Below, one piece after another: positions 37,852 to 46,218 of a DNA stretch of 64,000 nucleotides (the stretch's first letter is position 1; each line of letters starts with the position of its first letter). Source of the stretch: Anabaena azotica FACHB-119 (GTDB lineage Bacteria > Cyanobacteriota > Cyanobacteriia > Cyanobacteriales > Nostocaceae). A program made the position numbers and the translations under genes. The notes under the pieces are model-generated. The model saw nothing but the letters and a program-made list of their open reading frames with translations. It was not told the DNA's origin and searched no databases. The stretch lies in contig NZ_JACJSG010000002.1 in NCBI RefSeq assembly GCF_014697625.1, forward strand, positions 217,249 through 281,248, given 5' to 3'.

Positions 37852-38859
37852 ATGAACCTAGAATCTGTGACAAATATTAACCACTCAAATTCTGTGTCCA
37901 AGCCAGATTCTCCTTGGGAAAATGAGGTGATGAATTTGGAATCGGCAACGGCTATTAAGGAAAAAAAATCAGCGACCAAGGCAAATAAAGATATTCAAGC
38001 AATTGTCAGAATAGTTTTGTTACTGTTGGCTTTGAGCATTATTTGTAGTTTCTTTGCGATTGTTAATCCTGGGCAGCGAGGTGTGCTGATGCGGTTTGGC
38101 GAGGTGCAACCTGAGATTTTATCAGAAGGAATTCACCCTGTTATCCCGATTGTTAACACTGTTGAACAGCTAAGTATACGAGTGCAAAATCAGGAGATTT
38201 CTACTGAGGCTTCTTCTCGTGATCTTCAGAATATTTATACGGATGTGGCGCTGAACTGGCACATTGTTCCCGAAAAAGTCAATATCATTTTTCAGCGTGT
38301 TGGTAATCAAGAAGCTATTGTGCATCGCATTATTAACCCAGCTGTGAAAGAAGTACTAAAAGCAGTGATGGCTAGGTATACAGCTGAAGAAATTATTACC
38401 GCACGCACAGATGTGAAAGCTGAGGTAGATCGAGCTTTAAGATCCCGATTAGCCAGCTATGATATGGAAGTAGATGATATTTCTCTGGTGAATATTCATT
38501 TTTCAGATCAGTTTAATAAGGCAGTAGAAGCAAAACAAATAGCCGAACAAGAAGCCAAACGTGCCGGATTTTTAGCTATCAAAGCAGCAAAACAAGCAAA
38601 AGCTAAAGTGAATTTGGCTGTTGGAGAAGCCAAAGCACATCAATTAATTATGGAGTCGCTGACACCAGCAATTTTACAACGACAAGCGATCGCCAAATGG
38701 GATGGTAGAATGCCTTGGATCTCAGCAGGTGGTGGTGATAATACCAGGCTCTTCCAATTAGAACTGGATGAAATTGTCAAAGCGGCTCAGACAAACCCCG
38801 ATCAACAAAGAGTAGAATCTCGCTCGGAACTGACTGCTGCACTGCTTCATGAAAAATAA
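37852..38859 (+). CDS. SPFH/prohibitin-family membrane-anchored protein
   Basis: ~335 residues. One membrane segment (IVRIVLLLLALSIICSFFAIV) after a ~50-residue polar N-terminus, then an SPFH/band 7 domain (VNPGQRGVLMRFGEVQPEILSEGIHPVIP) and a long Ala/Lys/Glu-rich helix (about 215-280). Expected to oligomerise on the membrane and to help membrane-protein quality control. GTG/ATG at 37,834/37,837 are alternatives, but GGAG nine bases before ATG 37,852 favours that start. The region around the start is duplicated: MNLESVT at residue 1 and MNLESAT at residue 27, the second also with a GAGG, so translation could begin at 37,930 too. Confidence 0.82.
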   Translation: MNLESVTNINHSNSVSKPDSPWENEVMNLESATAIKEKKSATKANKDIQAIVRIVLLLLALSIICSFFAIVNPGQRGVLMRFGEVQPEILSEGIHPVIPIVNTVEQLSIRVQNQEISTEASSRDLQNIYTDVALNWHIVPEKVNIIFQRVGNQEAIVHRIINPAVKEVLKAVMARYTAEEIITARTDVKAEVDRALRSRLASYDMEVDDISLVNIHFSDQFNKAVEAKQIAEQEAKRAGFLAIKAAKQAKAKVNLAVGEAKAHQLIMESLTPAILQRQAIAKWDGRMPWISAGGGDNTRLFQLELDEIVKAAQTNPDQQRVESRSELTAALLHEK

Positions 38860-38871
38860 TCACCAATTAAA

Positions 38872-39573
38872 ATGGATGACTTCATCTCTGCGATTTCAAC
38901 TGGTTTTGCTGCTTTTACTGCCACCAATCTAGACGATATTGTAGTTCTGCTACTGTTTTTCTCGCAAGTGAATGCAACCTTCCAAAAAAAACATATTGTC
39001 ATTGGACAGTATCTCGGTTTTACGGCACTTGTGCTTGCTAGTTTGCCTAGTTTCTTTGGTGGTAGGCTATTTCCAGAAGCTTGGATTGGACTTTTGGGTA
39101 CAGTGCCAATTGCTATTGGCGTTAATCGCTTGTTCAATCAGGAAGCTGACGAAGAGGAACCTCCAATCTTAACAGAACAATCCCATGATTCTTGGTTGTC
39201 TAGTCTATTTTCTCCTCAAGCTTATGGGGTTGCTGCTGTCACTATCGCCAACGGCGGTGATAATCTTAGTATCTACGTGCCATTGTTCGCCAGCAGTACA
39301 GGGGAAGATTTAGGAGTGATTCTCACAGTCTTCTTTTCGTTAGTCGCGGTTTGGTGTTATGCTGCTTATCGCTTCACCCAAGTTCCTGCACTTGCCAAAC
39401 TCTTCACGCGCTACGGTAGCTATTTTGTTCCTTTTGTTTTGATTGGATTGGGTACTTATATTTTGATTGATAGCCACACATTAGAAAATCGTGGTTTAAG
39501 TGTACTGGCAGTGGCACTGATTGGTTTATGTTTAATAGCGGAGGCAAAGGATGCTTTCAAAGATTCTGTATAA
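38872..39573 (+). CDS. CadD-like cadmium/cation resistance transporter
   Basis: 233 residues, about six membrane helices. Starts AISTGFAAFTATNLDDIVVLLLFF, whose TxxDDxxVL pattern is typical of CadD/cadmium resistance transporters; ANGGDNLSIYVPLF in the second half mirrors it. Twelve bases after the SPFH gene, thus co-transcribed. Substrate could be Cd, Mn or another cation. A bidirectional hairpin terminator lies ~90 bases after the stop. Confidence 0.8.
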   Translation: MDDFISAISTGFAAFTATNLDDIVVLLLFFSQVNATFQKKHIVIGQYLGFTALVLASLPSFFGGRLFPEAWIGLLGTVPIAIGVNRLFNQEADEEEPPILTEQSHDSWLSSLFSPQAYGVAAVTIANGGDNLSIYVPLFASSTGEDLGVILTVFFSLVAVWCYAAYRFTQVPALAKLFTRYGSYFVPFVLIGLGTYILIDSHTLENRGLSVLAVALIGLCLIAEAKDAFKDSV

Positions 39574-39664
39574 TCTAGTGCTGCTTCTATGAAAATTAAT
39601 TGGATATCGTTTAATACCTTTTCTTGTGGACGGTTTTAAAATATCTTTGTCATTGACTACTCAT

Positions 39665-39696
39665 AAAAACTCCATTCACAAGGGGATGGAGTTTTT
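39665..39696. terminator. Bidirectional hairpin terminator
   Basis: AAAAACTCCAT (39,665-39,675) and its exact complement ATGGAGTTTTT (39,686-39,696), loop of ten. It likely ends the TerC-SPFH-CadD operon. Confidence 0.8.
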
Positions 39697-39796
39697 GATT
39701 TTGATTATTTTTTAGAAATCGTAGGGTGGGGATTGCATCGCCACTTGCTTCTACAAGGGAGGTGCAAGATATAAAATTATCTTCTTTCCCTAACAT

Positions 39797-39971
39797 TAGA
39801 CCTCTTGCATAAATACTTTGGTGTTGCTGACAATACTATTGAAAAGCTCACGCATACCGCTAAGGCGGAACCGCTTGCGGTAGACGCAGAGGCGCAAAGA
39901 AGAACGCAAAATATTAACTCGTGAATTTTATATATTCTGGTTGTTCCAGTATTCGTGCAACAAGAGGTCTA
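39797..39971. mobile_element. MITE-like element, ~175 bp, TAGACCTCTTG ends
   Basis: Left end TAGACCTCTTGCA, right end (read inverted) TAGACCTCTTGTTGCA, differing by a 3-base insertion. The interior has GCGGAACCGCTTGCGGTAGACGC with several small hairpins. No coding capacity. Looks like a small non-autonomous element. Confidence 0.6.
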
Positions 39972-40565
39972 TTTTTAACAGTTGTTTTTCATGAATTTAG
40001 GTGATTTTTTCCTAAAGAAAGAGTGATTGTTCTTATTTTTTTGAAATCATGATATTGCTATTTGACTGTTAGACTCTGGTGTTTACTCTGTTATGATTTG
40101 GCTCAAAATCCCTTCATGGCTATGCTTTTAGTTCGTTACGATCGCAAAATATTTCCCTGGATACTAATTTGATTGGGATTCTCAATTCTGATAAAAAGCG
40201 GCAGGTTTCAACTTTTACCAAAATGGTAATGCTTTTTCATGAGATTTGAGCGATCGCAATTTAATTCATCTTGATATTTGTAAGTGTAATTACACAGATG
40301 AAAACCAAAACTTAGAGAAAGAGTTTCTGTAAACATAAGTAAGTTATCAATTTTATCTATGATTAGGAAAAGTAATAATGTTTGCTTTGAGAGGTTGATT
40401 AGTTTTATATTGGAGACAATGTGAATTCAACGCAGATAATCAAGATAAACAACCCAAGTAGGAAGATATCAAGCTAATCTCAAACAAGTATTTTTATGAT
40501 GGAGTAGATAATTTTTTTGCTTCCTACTATCACCAATCATACCAAAACATTGGTACTACATTTTT

Positions 40566-41609
40566 ATGAAGATATCAACATTCAGTCTCAAAAATTCTAA
40601 TCTTATAAAATTAGAGTTTTTGTACAACTCTGTAGAAAGAGCGAGTTATACCTTAAGCACCAATCTTTTAGCTCAAAAGCTCATCGCATCTGCTTTATTG
40701 TTTCTGGGTGTATGCGTCATCTCTTTTGGTTCTATCTTAATTAAATTAAGTGAAGTAGAACTCAGCCCCAATACAACAATATTTAATCGCTTTTGGATTG
40801 CTAGTGTAGTTTTCTTGTTGTTGCATGGATACAAAGCAATACATCAAAGATTCTTCAGTGACAAACCTGTGGAACAACAGTTCTACACTGCTAAGGATCT
40901 ATTGCTACTGCTGAGTGCTGGTATTTTTTGGGCTATCACTTTGGGTTTGTTGGCTTGGTCGCTCACTCAAACAAGTGTGGCTGTCTCTGCTATCTTACAT
41001 AATCTCGCGCCTATATTTACTAGCATGGCGGCTTTCCTGTTTTTTCGCCAAAGTTTTGACCGCATATTTTTCATCGGTATGGTGATTGCGATCGCCGGCG
41101 CAATTGCTATTGAAGTTGAGGAAATGCACATTGCTACTAGTGAATTCCAAGGAGGTTTAGCTGCTATTGGCTCGGCAATTTTTCTCACTGCATATTTATT
41201 AACAATAGAAAAATTGCGTGCTAAATTTGACCCTATGACAATTCAGTTGTGGATTTGTGTAATCGCTTCGTTAACTATCTTACCCATACTTTTGATAAAT
41301 AAAGATCAGCTGTTCCCCTCTTCAGTAAATAGCTGGCTTTGCGTTACTTCTCTAGCCCTTCTATGCCAAGTTGTAGGACAAGGACTGATAACTTACAGCC
41401 TTGCTAGGTTTTCTTCTGTAACTGTGTCCTTGGTACGTCTACTAGATCCGGTCTTAAGTAGCCTTTATGCTATTGTGATATTTTCGGAAAGATTAAGTTT
41501 CACTAACTGCTTGGGTTTTATAGGCGTTTTAATCGGTCTGTACTTAGCCGTATCTAACCAAGTTGTTAATAATTCGCTCTTTAACCCCATCCGTGAAAGG
41601 TTAAAGTGA
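40566..41609 (+). CDS. EamA/DMT-family transporter
   Basis: 347 residues, about ten membrane helices arranged as two EamA repeats. The first repeat begins ASALLFLGVCVISFGSILIKLSE and includes TIFNRFWIASV; the second includes GLITYSLARFSSVTVSLVRLLDPVLSSLYAIVIF, characteristic of drug/metabolite transporters. A ~40-residue hydrophilic N-terminus precedes the first helix. Substrate unknown. Convergent with the CRISPR operon, whose last stop codon is ~150 bases away. Confidence 0.82.
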   Translation: MKISTFSLKNSNLIKLEFLYNSVERASYTLSTNLLAQKLIASALLFLGVCVISFGSILIKLSEVELSPNTTIFNRFWIASVVFLLLHGYKAIHQRFFSDKPVEQQFYTAKDLLLLLSAGIFWAITLGLLAWSLTQTSVAVSAILHNLAPIFTSMAAFLFFRQSFDRIFFIGMVIAIAGAIAIEVEEMHIATSEFQGGLAAIGSAIFLTAYLLTIEKLRAKFDPMTIQLWICVIASLTILPILLINKDQLFPSSVNSWLCVTSLALLCQVVGQGLITYSLARFSSVTVSLVRLLDPVLSSLYAIVIFSERLSFTNCLGFIGVLIGLYLAVSNQVVNNSLFNPIRERLK

Positions 41610-41755
41610 TGGCGCTTTTGTCAAGAGGGTGGGGTATAGGGGAAGAAACACAACTATTCCCTTTTTTTCCTTTCTATCACCTGTCACCTGTTACCTGTGT
41701 TGCTTGAGAGATGAGCGATCGCTGTTTGGGAGGGGTGGGGAAAGGGCGATCGCAT

Positions 41756-44128
41756 TTATGTTTTTGGTGGTTTTGGTGGTCTAGCTATAGCGGCGGAATT
41801 ACCTCCTTCAGAATTTTCCTTTGGCTTTTGAGGTTGTTTATCTTTTTTGATTGGTTTTTCTACATTGCTACTTTGACCTTGGGGTTCTTGAAGTTTAGTT
41901 TTAGGTTTTGGCTTGGGTTTTGGAGGATCAATAGAACTACCTGAATTTGCAGGTGAAGACGGAAGTTGATCAATTCTACGACTACCTTCCCATCCCATTA
42001 CTTGAAGTGGATTTGGTAATACACGCCGTTTTCGATAAGAGTCGAGACTCATATAATCTGGATTTTTTGAATATTCCAAGCTATTACACTGCAACATTAT
42101 CAATAACATCCTAATACGCCGCACTTCCTCAAAAGAACTGGCTTGTTCTTTCTCATTTTCATGAATATATTGAAAAATATAGGTTTCAAAAGCGTTGATA
42201 CAATCTTGTTTTTGAGTAGTTGTATTCAACCTTTCTCCTAATTCCCATTGATTGTTATTTGTGAATAATTGTTTGTAACGAGTGTGACGATGATCTAAAG
42301 ATAATTTATCAATTTTTAACTTAATTGCTCCCATTCCTAAAGGTTTACCCATTCCTAAAGATAAACAGTATTCTGGTTGTTCTGCTTTATCAATTACCCA
42401 CAATAAAGCCCCTAATTCAATATTGCTTAGGTTCTCAAAATAAATTTTGAAAGTAAACTCAACATCTGGGTCTATAGGTTTAATTAAACTGGTTTGTGTA
42501 TCTGAATTTTCGGGAACTTCGATTTTAGATGGTTTATGCCAGTATAGCTTATGTCCACGAATAACAGTTTCTCCTGCTATAGTCTCTCCTGTTTCAGTTT
42601 TAGTTGGTGGTATACTAGCATAGTGTTTGAGATTTTGCTGATAGGCTTTAGTGTCTTTTGGTTGTACTAGATAGTGCTGAAATGTAGTAGGTTTTGGACT
42701 TGAGAGAAGAATTTGCTGAGGTTCTTTATTAAAACATGATTGTGCTTTTTCTTTATATTTTTCCTTTATTATCCCATCAGTGATAAATACTCGACTAGCA
42801 CAAGTTTTTTCTCTAGGTGGTTCACCATTTACATAACCAAAAATTGCTTCAGCAATATCTGTACATGAAGTATCTCTTAATTGTGAGGGTACAAAATCTA
42901 AGGGAGAATTTTCGTAAGGTAAACGGAACATTTGCGCTCGTCCTAAAAAACGAACAGTTTTTCTATCATTATTTAGCAAGAAAAATACAGGTTCTCCATC
43001 TCTAAGATATCCATTTTGTTCACGACAATCAGGAGAAGGCTTATCTTTTGGAAAGGCGGTTTCTTGCCATTTTGTTACCTGGTCATCATCTTGAAAGCGT
43101 GATATAATATCCTCATCTACTGGATATCTACCTAATATCTCATCTTCTAAAAAAACAAATTCCAAATGTTTATGTGGCATATCACCAGTTATTACTAACT
43201 TTGCTTTTTTAAAATTAGGAACTTCTTCCCAACTAGCAGATGTAACTTGACGATAGCGCAGGTAAATATCAGGATGGCGTTTTATGCCGTTAGTGTTAAA
43301 TTTCTCTTCAAAAAAATGATCTTTTTCATTTATATCAATATCAACATAGATAGTTTTATATTGGTATTGCCAATTAGGAACTTTTTTTGAGCCAATATTT
43401 CGATATAAATGAGAATGAGAGAGATTAGTAATTACTGATTTTACAGAAGGATTGTTAAAGTCAAAATTAATTCGTCCATAACCACATTCTTCAATTATGT
43501 ATAAACTTCCTTGAGTTCGTAAAAAACCTGCATGAATTTTAGCATGATAGCAAGGAATCATTTTATTAGGTTTATTTGGATGTGGTAATTCAAACTCTTC
43601 TATGAAATGATTAGTATAGTTTTGTCTATCAGCTATTGATCTATAAAATAGCTTTTTGTCAGTTACTCTATCAATTTTGCTAAAACTAACAATCTCTACT
43701 AAAACCCTAAGCATTCCTCGTATGCTACTACCAGGTATAACAGGAAGATTATCTAAATAACTAAAAAATGGTGCAAGAATTTCTTTTCTTTCTTTCTCCC
43801 ACTTCGCTTTTTCTTCTTTTTCCCATCTTTCTTTTTCCTCCTTTGTAGTAGATTTTGGAGGTTCTGAGTATTTAGCAAAATTTTCTGGAGTTAATCCACA
43901 ACGAGTATAGAATATAGATTTTGTTGTTAATGTACATTCAATACTACCAGTATGACGATCAATTTTAATCTTATTCTCATCAAATTGATGTTCAGTATAT
44001 TGATGATAGCAATTATATTGAGGTAAAGGTTGAGCGTTAACTATGTCTTCTGGTAATTCTATAAAGTTATATGGTGCATGAGCTATACGATTTTGGTCTG
44101 TGATTTTTTCAATATGTTTAGGATTCAT
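41756..44128 (-). CDS. Large TIGR03986-type CRISPR RAMP protein (Cas7-like with insertion)
   Basis: 790 residues; last gene of the CRISPR operon. The N-terminus IAHAPYNFIELPEDIV is typical of the TIGR03986 family, and VIPGSSIRGMLRVLVEIV (about 130-150) is the RAMP glycine-rich region of Cas7-type subunits. A KEEKERWEKEEKAKWEKERKE charged helix lies just before it. A second RAMP-like patch near residue 590-620 reads LGALLWVIDK... and LSLGMGKPLGMGAIKLK. Long inserted regions lie between. The C-terminal ~75 residues are Pro/Lys-rich (PPKPKPKPKT, PPKPPKT) and probably disordered. In the related III-D variant of Synechocystis a Cas7-with-insertion subunit caps the backbone, a plausible role here. 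Confidence 0.82.
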   Translation of the reverse strand: MNPKHIEKITDQNRIAHAPYNFIELPEDIVNAQPLPQYNCYHQYTEHQFDENKIKIDRHTGSIECTLTTKSIFYTRCGLTPENFAKYSEPPKSTTKEEKERWEKEEKAKWEKERKEILAPFFSYLDNLPVIPGSSIRGMLRVLVEIVSFSKIDRVTDKKLFYRSIADRQNYTNHFIEEFELPHPNKPNKMIPCYHAKIHAGFLRTQGSLYIIEECGYGRINFDFNNPSVKSVITNLSHSHLYRNIGSKKVPNWQYQYKTIYVDIDINEKDHFFEEKFNTNGIKRHPDIYLRYRQVTSASWEEVPNFKKAKLVITGDMPHKHLEFVFLEDEILGRYPVDEDIISRFQDDDQVTKWQETAFPKDKPSPDCREQNGYLRDGEPVFFLLNNDRKTVRFLGRAQMFRLPYENSPLDFVPSQLRDTSCTDIAEAIFGYVNGEPPREKTCASRVFITDGIIKEKYKEKAQSCFNKEPQQILLSSPKPTTFQHYLVQPKDTKAYQQNLKHYASIPPTKTETGETIAGETVIRGHKLYWHKPSKIEVPENSDTQTSLIKPIDPDVEFTFKIYFENLSNIELGALLWVIDKAEQPEYCLSLGMGKPLGMGAIKLKIDKLSLDHRHTRYKQLFTNNNQWELGERLNTTTQKQDCINAFETYIFQYIHENEKEQASSFEEVRRIRMLLIMLQCNSLEYSKNPDYMSLDSYRKRRVLPNPLQVMGWEGSRRIDQLPSSPANSGSSIDPPKPKPKPKTKLQEPQGQSSNVEKPIKKDKQPQKPKENSEGGNSAAIARPPKPPKT

Positions 44129-44140
44129 TTTTTAATCTCC

Positions 44141-44698
44141 TTAAAAGTAAACTTTAACTAAACGACTTAGATAAATACGAGCAACACCTGAATCATCTTC
44201 ATTAATGTAATGATGAACAGTTAAACGCAAAGGACGTTCATTGTTCTTGAAATTAATATCAGTTAAAGGTACAGCGTGTCTTAAACCTTGCTTTTCATCG
44301 GAAACTAATGTAAAACCATCTTTTTCTTGCTCTTTTTGTGTTCCCCACAGCATTTGATTTTCAGTAATATAATAATCATCCTTGTTCAAATTATTATCTT
44401 GAATTAAACGTGCTTTAAAACCTCCGTCTATTTTCCAAATCATCACTTCTGATTTATCACCGAAAATACGACATTGTTGTAATGTATCAGGATGTAATTT
44501 TGGGAATTGTGGAAAAACACTATCCGCAGTTATTAAGTGATAGCCTTTATTAAAATGTCCCCATATTACACCATCATCAGCATGAGCTAAAAGGTATTTT
44601 AATTGATTATCTTCAGCTTGTTTTTCTAACCATGCTTTCCATACTTTAAAATCAGAATTATCTGGTATTTCTAAAGGATCACATTTTGGTTTATTCAT
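44141..44698 (-). CDS. csx19: Csx19-like CRISPR-associated protein (TIGR03984-type)
   Basis: 185 residues. The features I associate with Csx19 are KYLLAHADDGVIWGHFNKGYHLITADSV and a C-terminal RPLRLTVHHYINEDDSGVARIYLSRLVKVYF. It is an accessory subunit of type III-D complexes; its exact biochemical function is unclear. The start overlaps the stop of the double-Cas7 gene by four bases (ATGA), and the TIGR03986 gene follows after 12 bases, so it is translationally coupled within the operon. Confidence 0.82.
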   Translation of the reverse strand: MNKPKCDPLEIPDNSDFKVWKAWLEKQAEDNQLKYLLAHADDGVIWGHFNKGYHLITADSVFPQFPKLHPDTLQQCRIFGDKSEVMIWKIDGGFKARLIQDNNLNKDDYYITENQMLWGTQKEQEKDGFTLVSDEKQGLRHAVPLTDINFKNNERPLRLTVHHYINEDDSGVARIYLSRLVKVYF

Positions 44699-46218
44699 TT
44701 GTTAACTTCCTCATTTAATGCAGAAACAAATTCTTGTAAAGATTTAGCATCACTTACAACTAAGTTATCTGAAGATTTTTCAATAGTAAATGTTTCAGTT
44801 TTTTCTTCTCTTCGTAAAGTAATAGTTGCATCTTTACCTTGCAATCTCCCTCTACCAATACTGCTTGTACCTCCTACTGGTAAATCACCAGTCCATAAGT
44901 CTTTTAGTAATAACAACAGTAACCCAACTTCGCAATTTTCTGGATTACGTAATTCAAAATTTAATTTTAAATAGGTTTCATTATTAGGAAATATTGGCTG
45001 TTCATTAAATAATGCACCATGCAAAGTTCCACCTGTAAAACGGTCAATAGCTATACGATTCTGTACTAAATCTGTATAGTTTTCAATGACACTTTCATGA
45101 ACAGTTAAACGACTAGCTTTTGCTTCTGAAGTTTTATTTTTAGATAAATCTGAACCAAAGATATCTTCAATAATACTGACATTTTTACCAATTGTATTAA
45201 TGATACGTTCTGCACGATGACGTAAAACTCCAGCTAAAGATGTACCAGATAAAACAGGTTTTGGTTTTAATTCTCCATTACGTCGTGATTTTAAATGTAC
45301 TACATCGGGTGCTTTATCACTGGATGCTTGACCAGAACGAATTAATAAAGGACTAGCAAGGGTAAATGTAGCATCAATTTTACAGAACTCACGCTGATCA
45401 TCTTTTTCATCCAGAGATACATTTAATGCTTGTGCAATTGATGTATGAGTTGGATAATCAGGAAATAAACCAGAGTGCCAATGTTCAAATTTTAACCAAT
45501 CTAATCTTTGTTGATGATCTGTTAAATCAAATTGCCATACTTGCCACTCGTTGACATGACAGCGACCAAAACCACGATGCTTTTTGATTCCTAAGCTGAT
45601 TTCACCTTGTTCTAAACCTTCAACTGGTTCTAAACCTTGGAGGGCGATCGCTAGTCCTTTTAGTAAACTAGACTCATCAGATTCTTTTTCTATCAATAGC
45701 TCAAAACATAGAGGAAATTCTGTACCTGCTTGCAAGAGTTCTAAATCATATTTCTTTTTAGGTTCTGCTGTGCGAGTGACACTATCAATTTTTACACCAT
45801 CTCTTAATTCAGGTTGGATAGGAGAAGTGCTAATAGAATCATCTATAATTAAAAGACTTTGGTTATCTTGATTTCGCTTTTCTATTCTTTCTTTTTCATC
45901 AGGAATATTTATTTCATTTTCATAAACAAATAAATCACCAAATAACTTGCTTACTAAATCATTACGCAAATCATTTTGATTATCTTTTTTAGAAAATTTG
46001 CGTAAATAGTTCCTTAATGCACCAGCTATTGATGATCCTGTTAGCAATGCCAAATTACTATTAAGATTGTCTCTTAATAAAGCCAAGTCTATTGGACTAT
46101 CATTATCACCACTTCCTAAACAAGTTGGTGTATCCAAGATTAAATTACCTCGTATAATAATACGTTTAATAATCTTGCGGTTATCACTTCTATGAGCTAA
46201 GTCCATTATTTTTTTCAT
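44695..46218 (-). CDS. Double Cas7 (Csm3-like) fusion subunit
   Basis: 507 residues containing two tandem RAMP modules. Module 1 (about 15-255): LDTPTCLGSGDNDSPIDLAL, LLTGSSIAGALRNYL and GIKKHRGFGRC. Module 2 (about 280-500): FTLASPLLIRSGQ, APDVVH, LSGTSLAGVLRHRAE and VGGTSSIGRGRLQG. Each module keeps an Asp (Asp44, Asp305) at the position used by Csm3 for target-RNA cleavage, so it may cut at two sites. The architecture matches the Cas7-2x protein of the III-D variant. It overlaps the csx10 end by 29 bases from ATG 46,218; an alternative ATG at 46,206 is nearly as likely. Coupled to csx19 by a 4-base overlap. Confidence 0.85.
   Translation of the reverse strand: MKKIMDLAHRSDNRKIIKRIIIRGNLILDTPTCLGSGDNDSPIDLALLRDNLNSNLALLTGSSIAGALRNYLRKFSKKDNQNDLRNDLVSKLFGDLFVYENEINIPDEKERIEKRNQDNQSLLIIDDSISTSPIQPELRDGVKIDSVTRTAEPKKKYDLELLQAGTEFPLCFELLIEKESDESSLLKGLAIALQGLEPVEGLEQGEISLGIKKHRGFGRCHVNEWQVWQFDLTDHQQRLDWLKFEHWHSGLFPDYPTHTSIAQALNVSLDEKDDQREFCKIDATFTLASPLLIRSGQASSDKAPDVVHLKSRRNGELKPKPVLSGTSLAGVLRHRAERIINTIGKNVSIIEDIFGSDLSKNKTSEAKASRLTVHESVIENYTDLVQNRIAIDRFTGGTLHGALFNEQPIFPNNETYLKLNFELRNPENCEVGLLLLLLKDLWTGDLPVGGTSSIGRGRLQGKDATITLRREEKTETFTIEKSSDNLVVSDAKSLQEFVSALNEEVNK

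Larger units (their letters stand above)
39574..40565. other. 1-kb gap before the EamA transporter gene
   Basis: Holds a terminator (39,665-39,696), a GGGTGGGGATTGCATCGCC repeat fragment (about 39,723), a MITE-like element (39,797-39,971) and then ~590 bases of A/T-rich sequence in which I see no gene or clear promoter. Confidence 0.5.
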
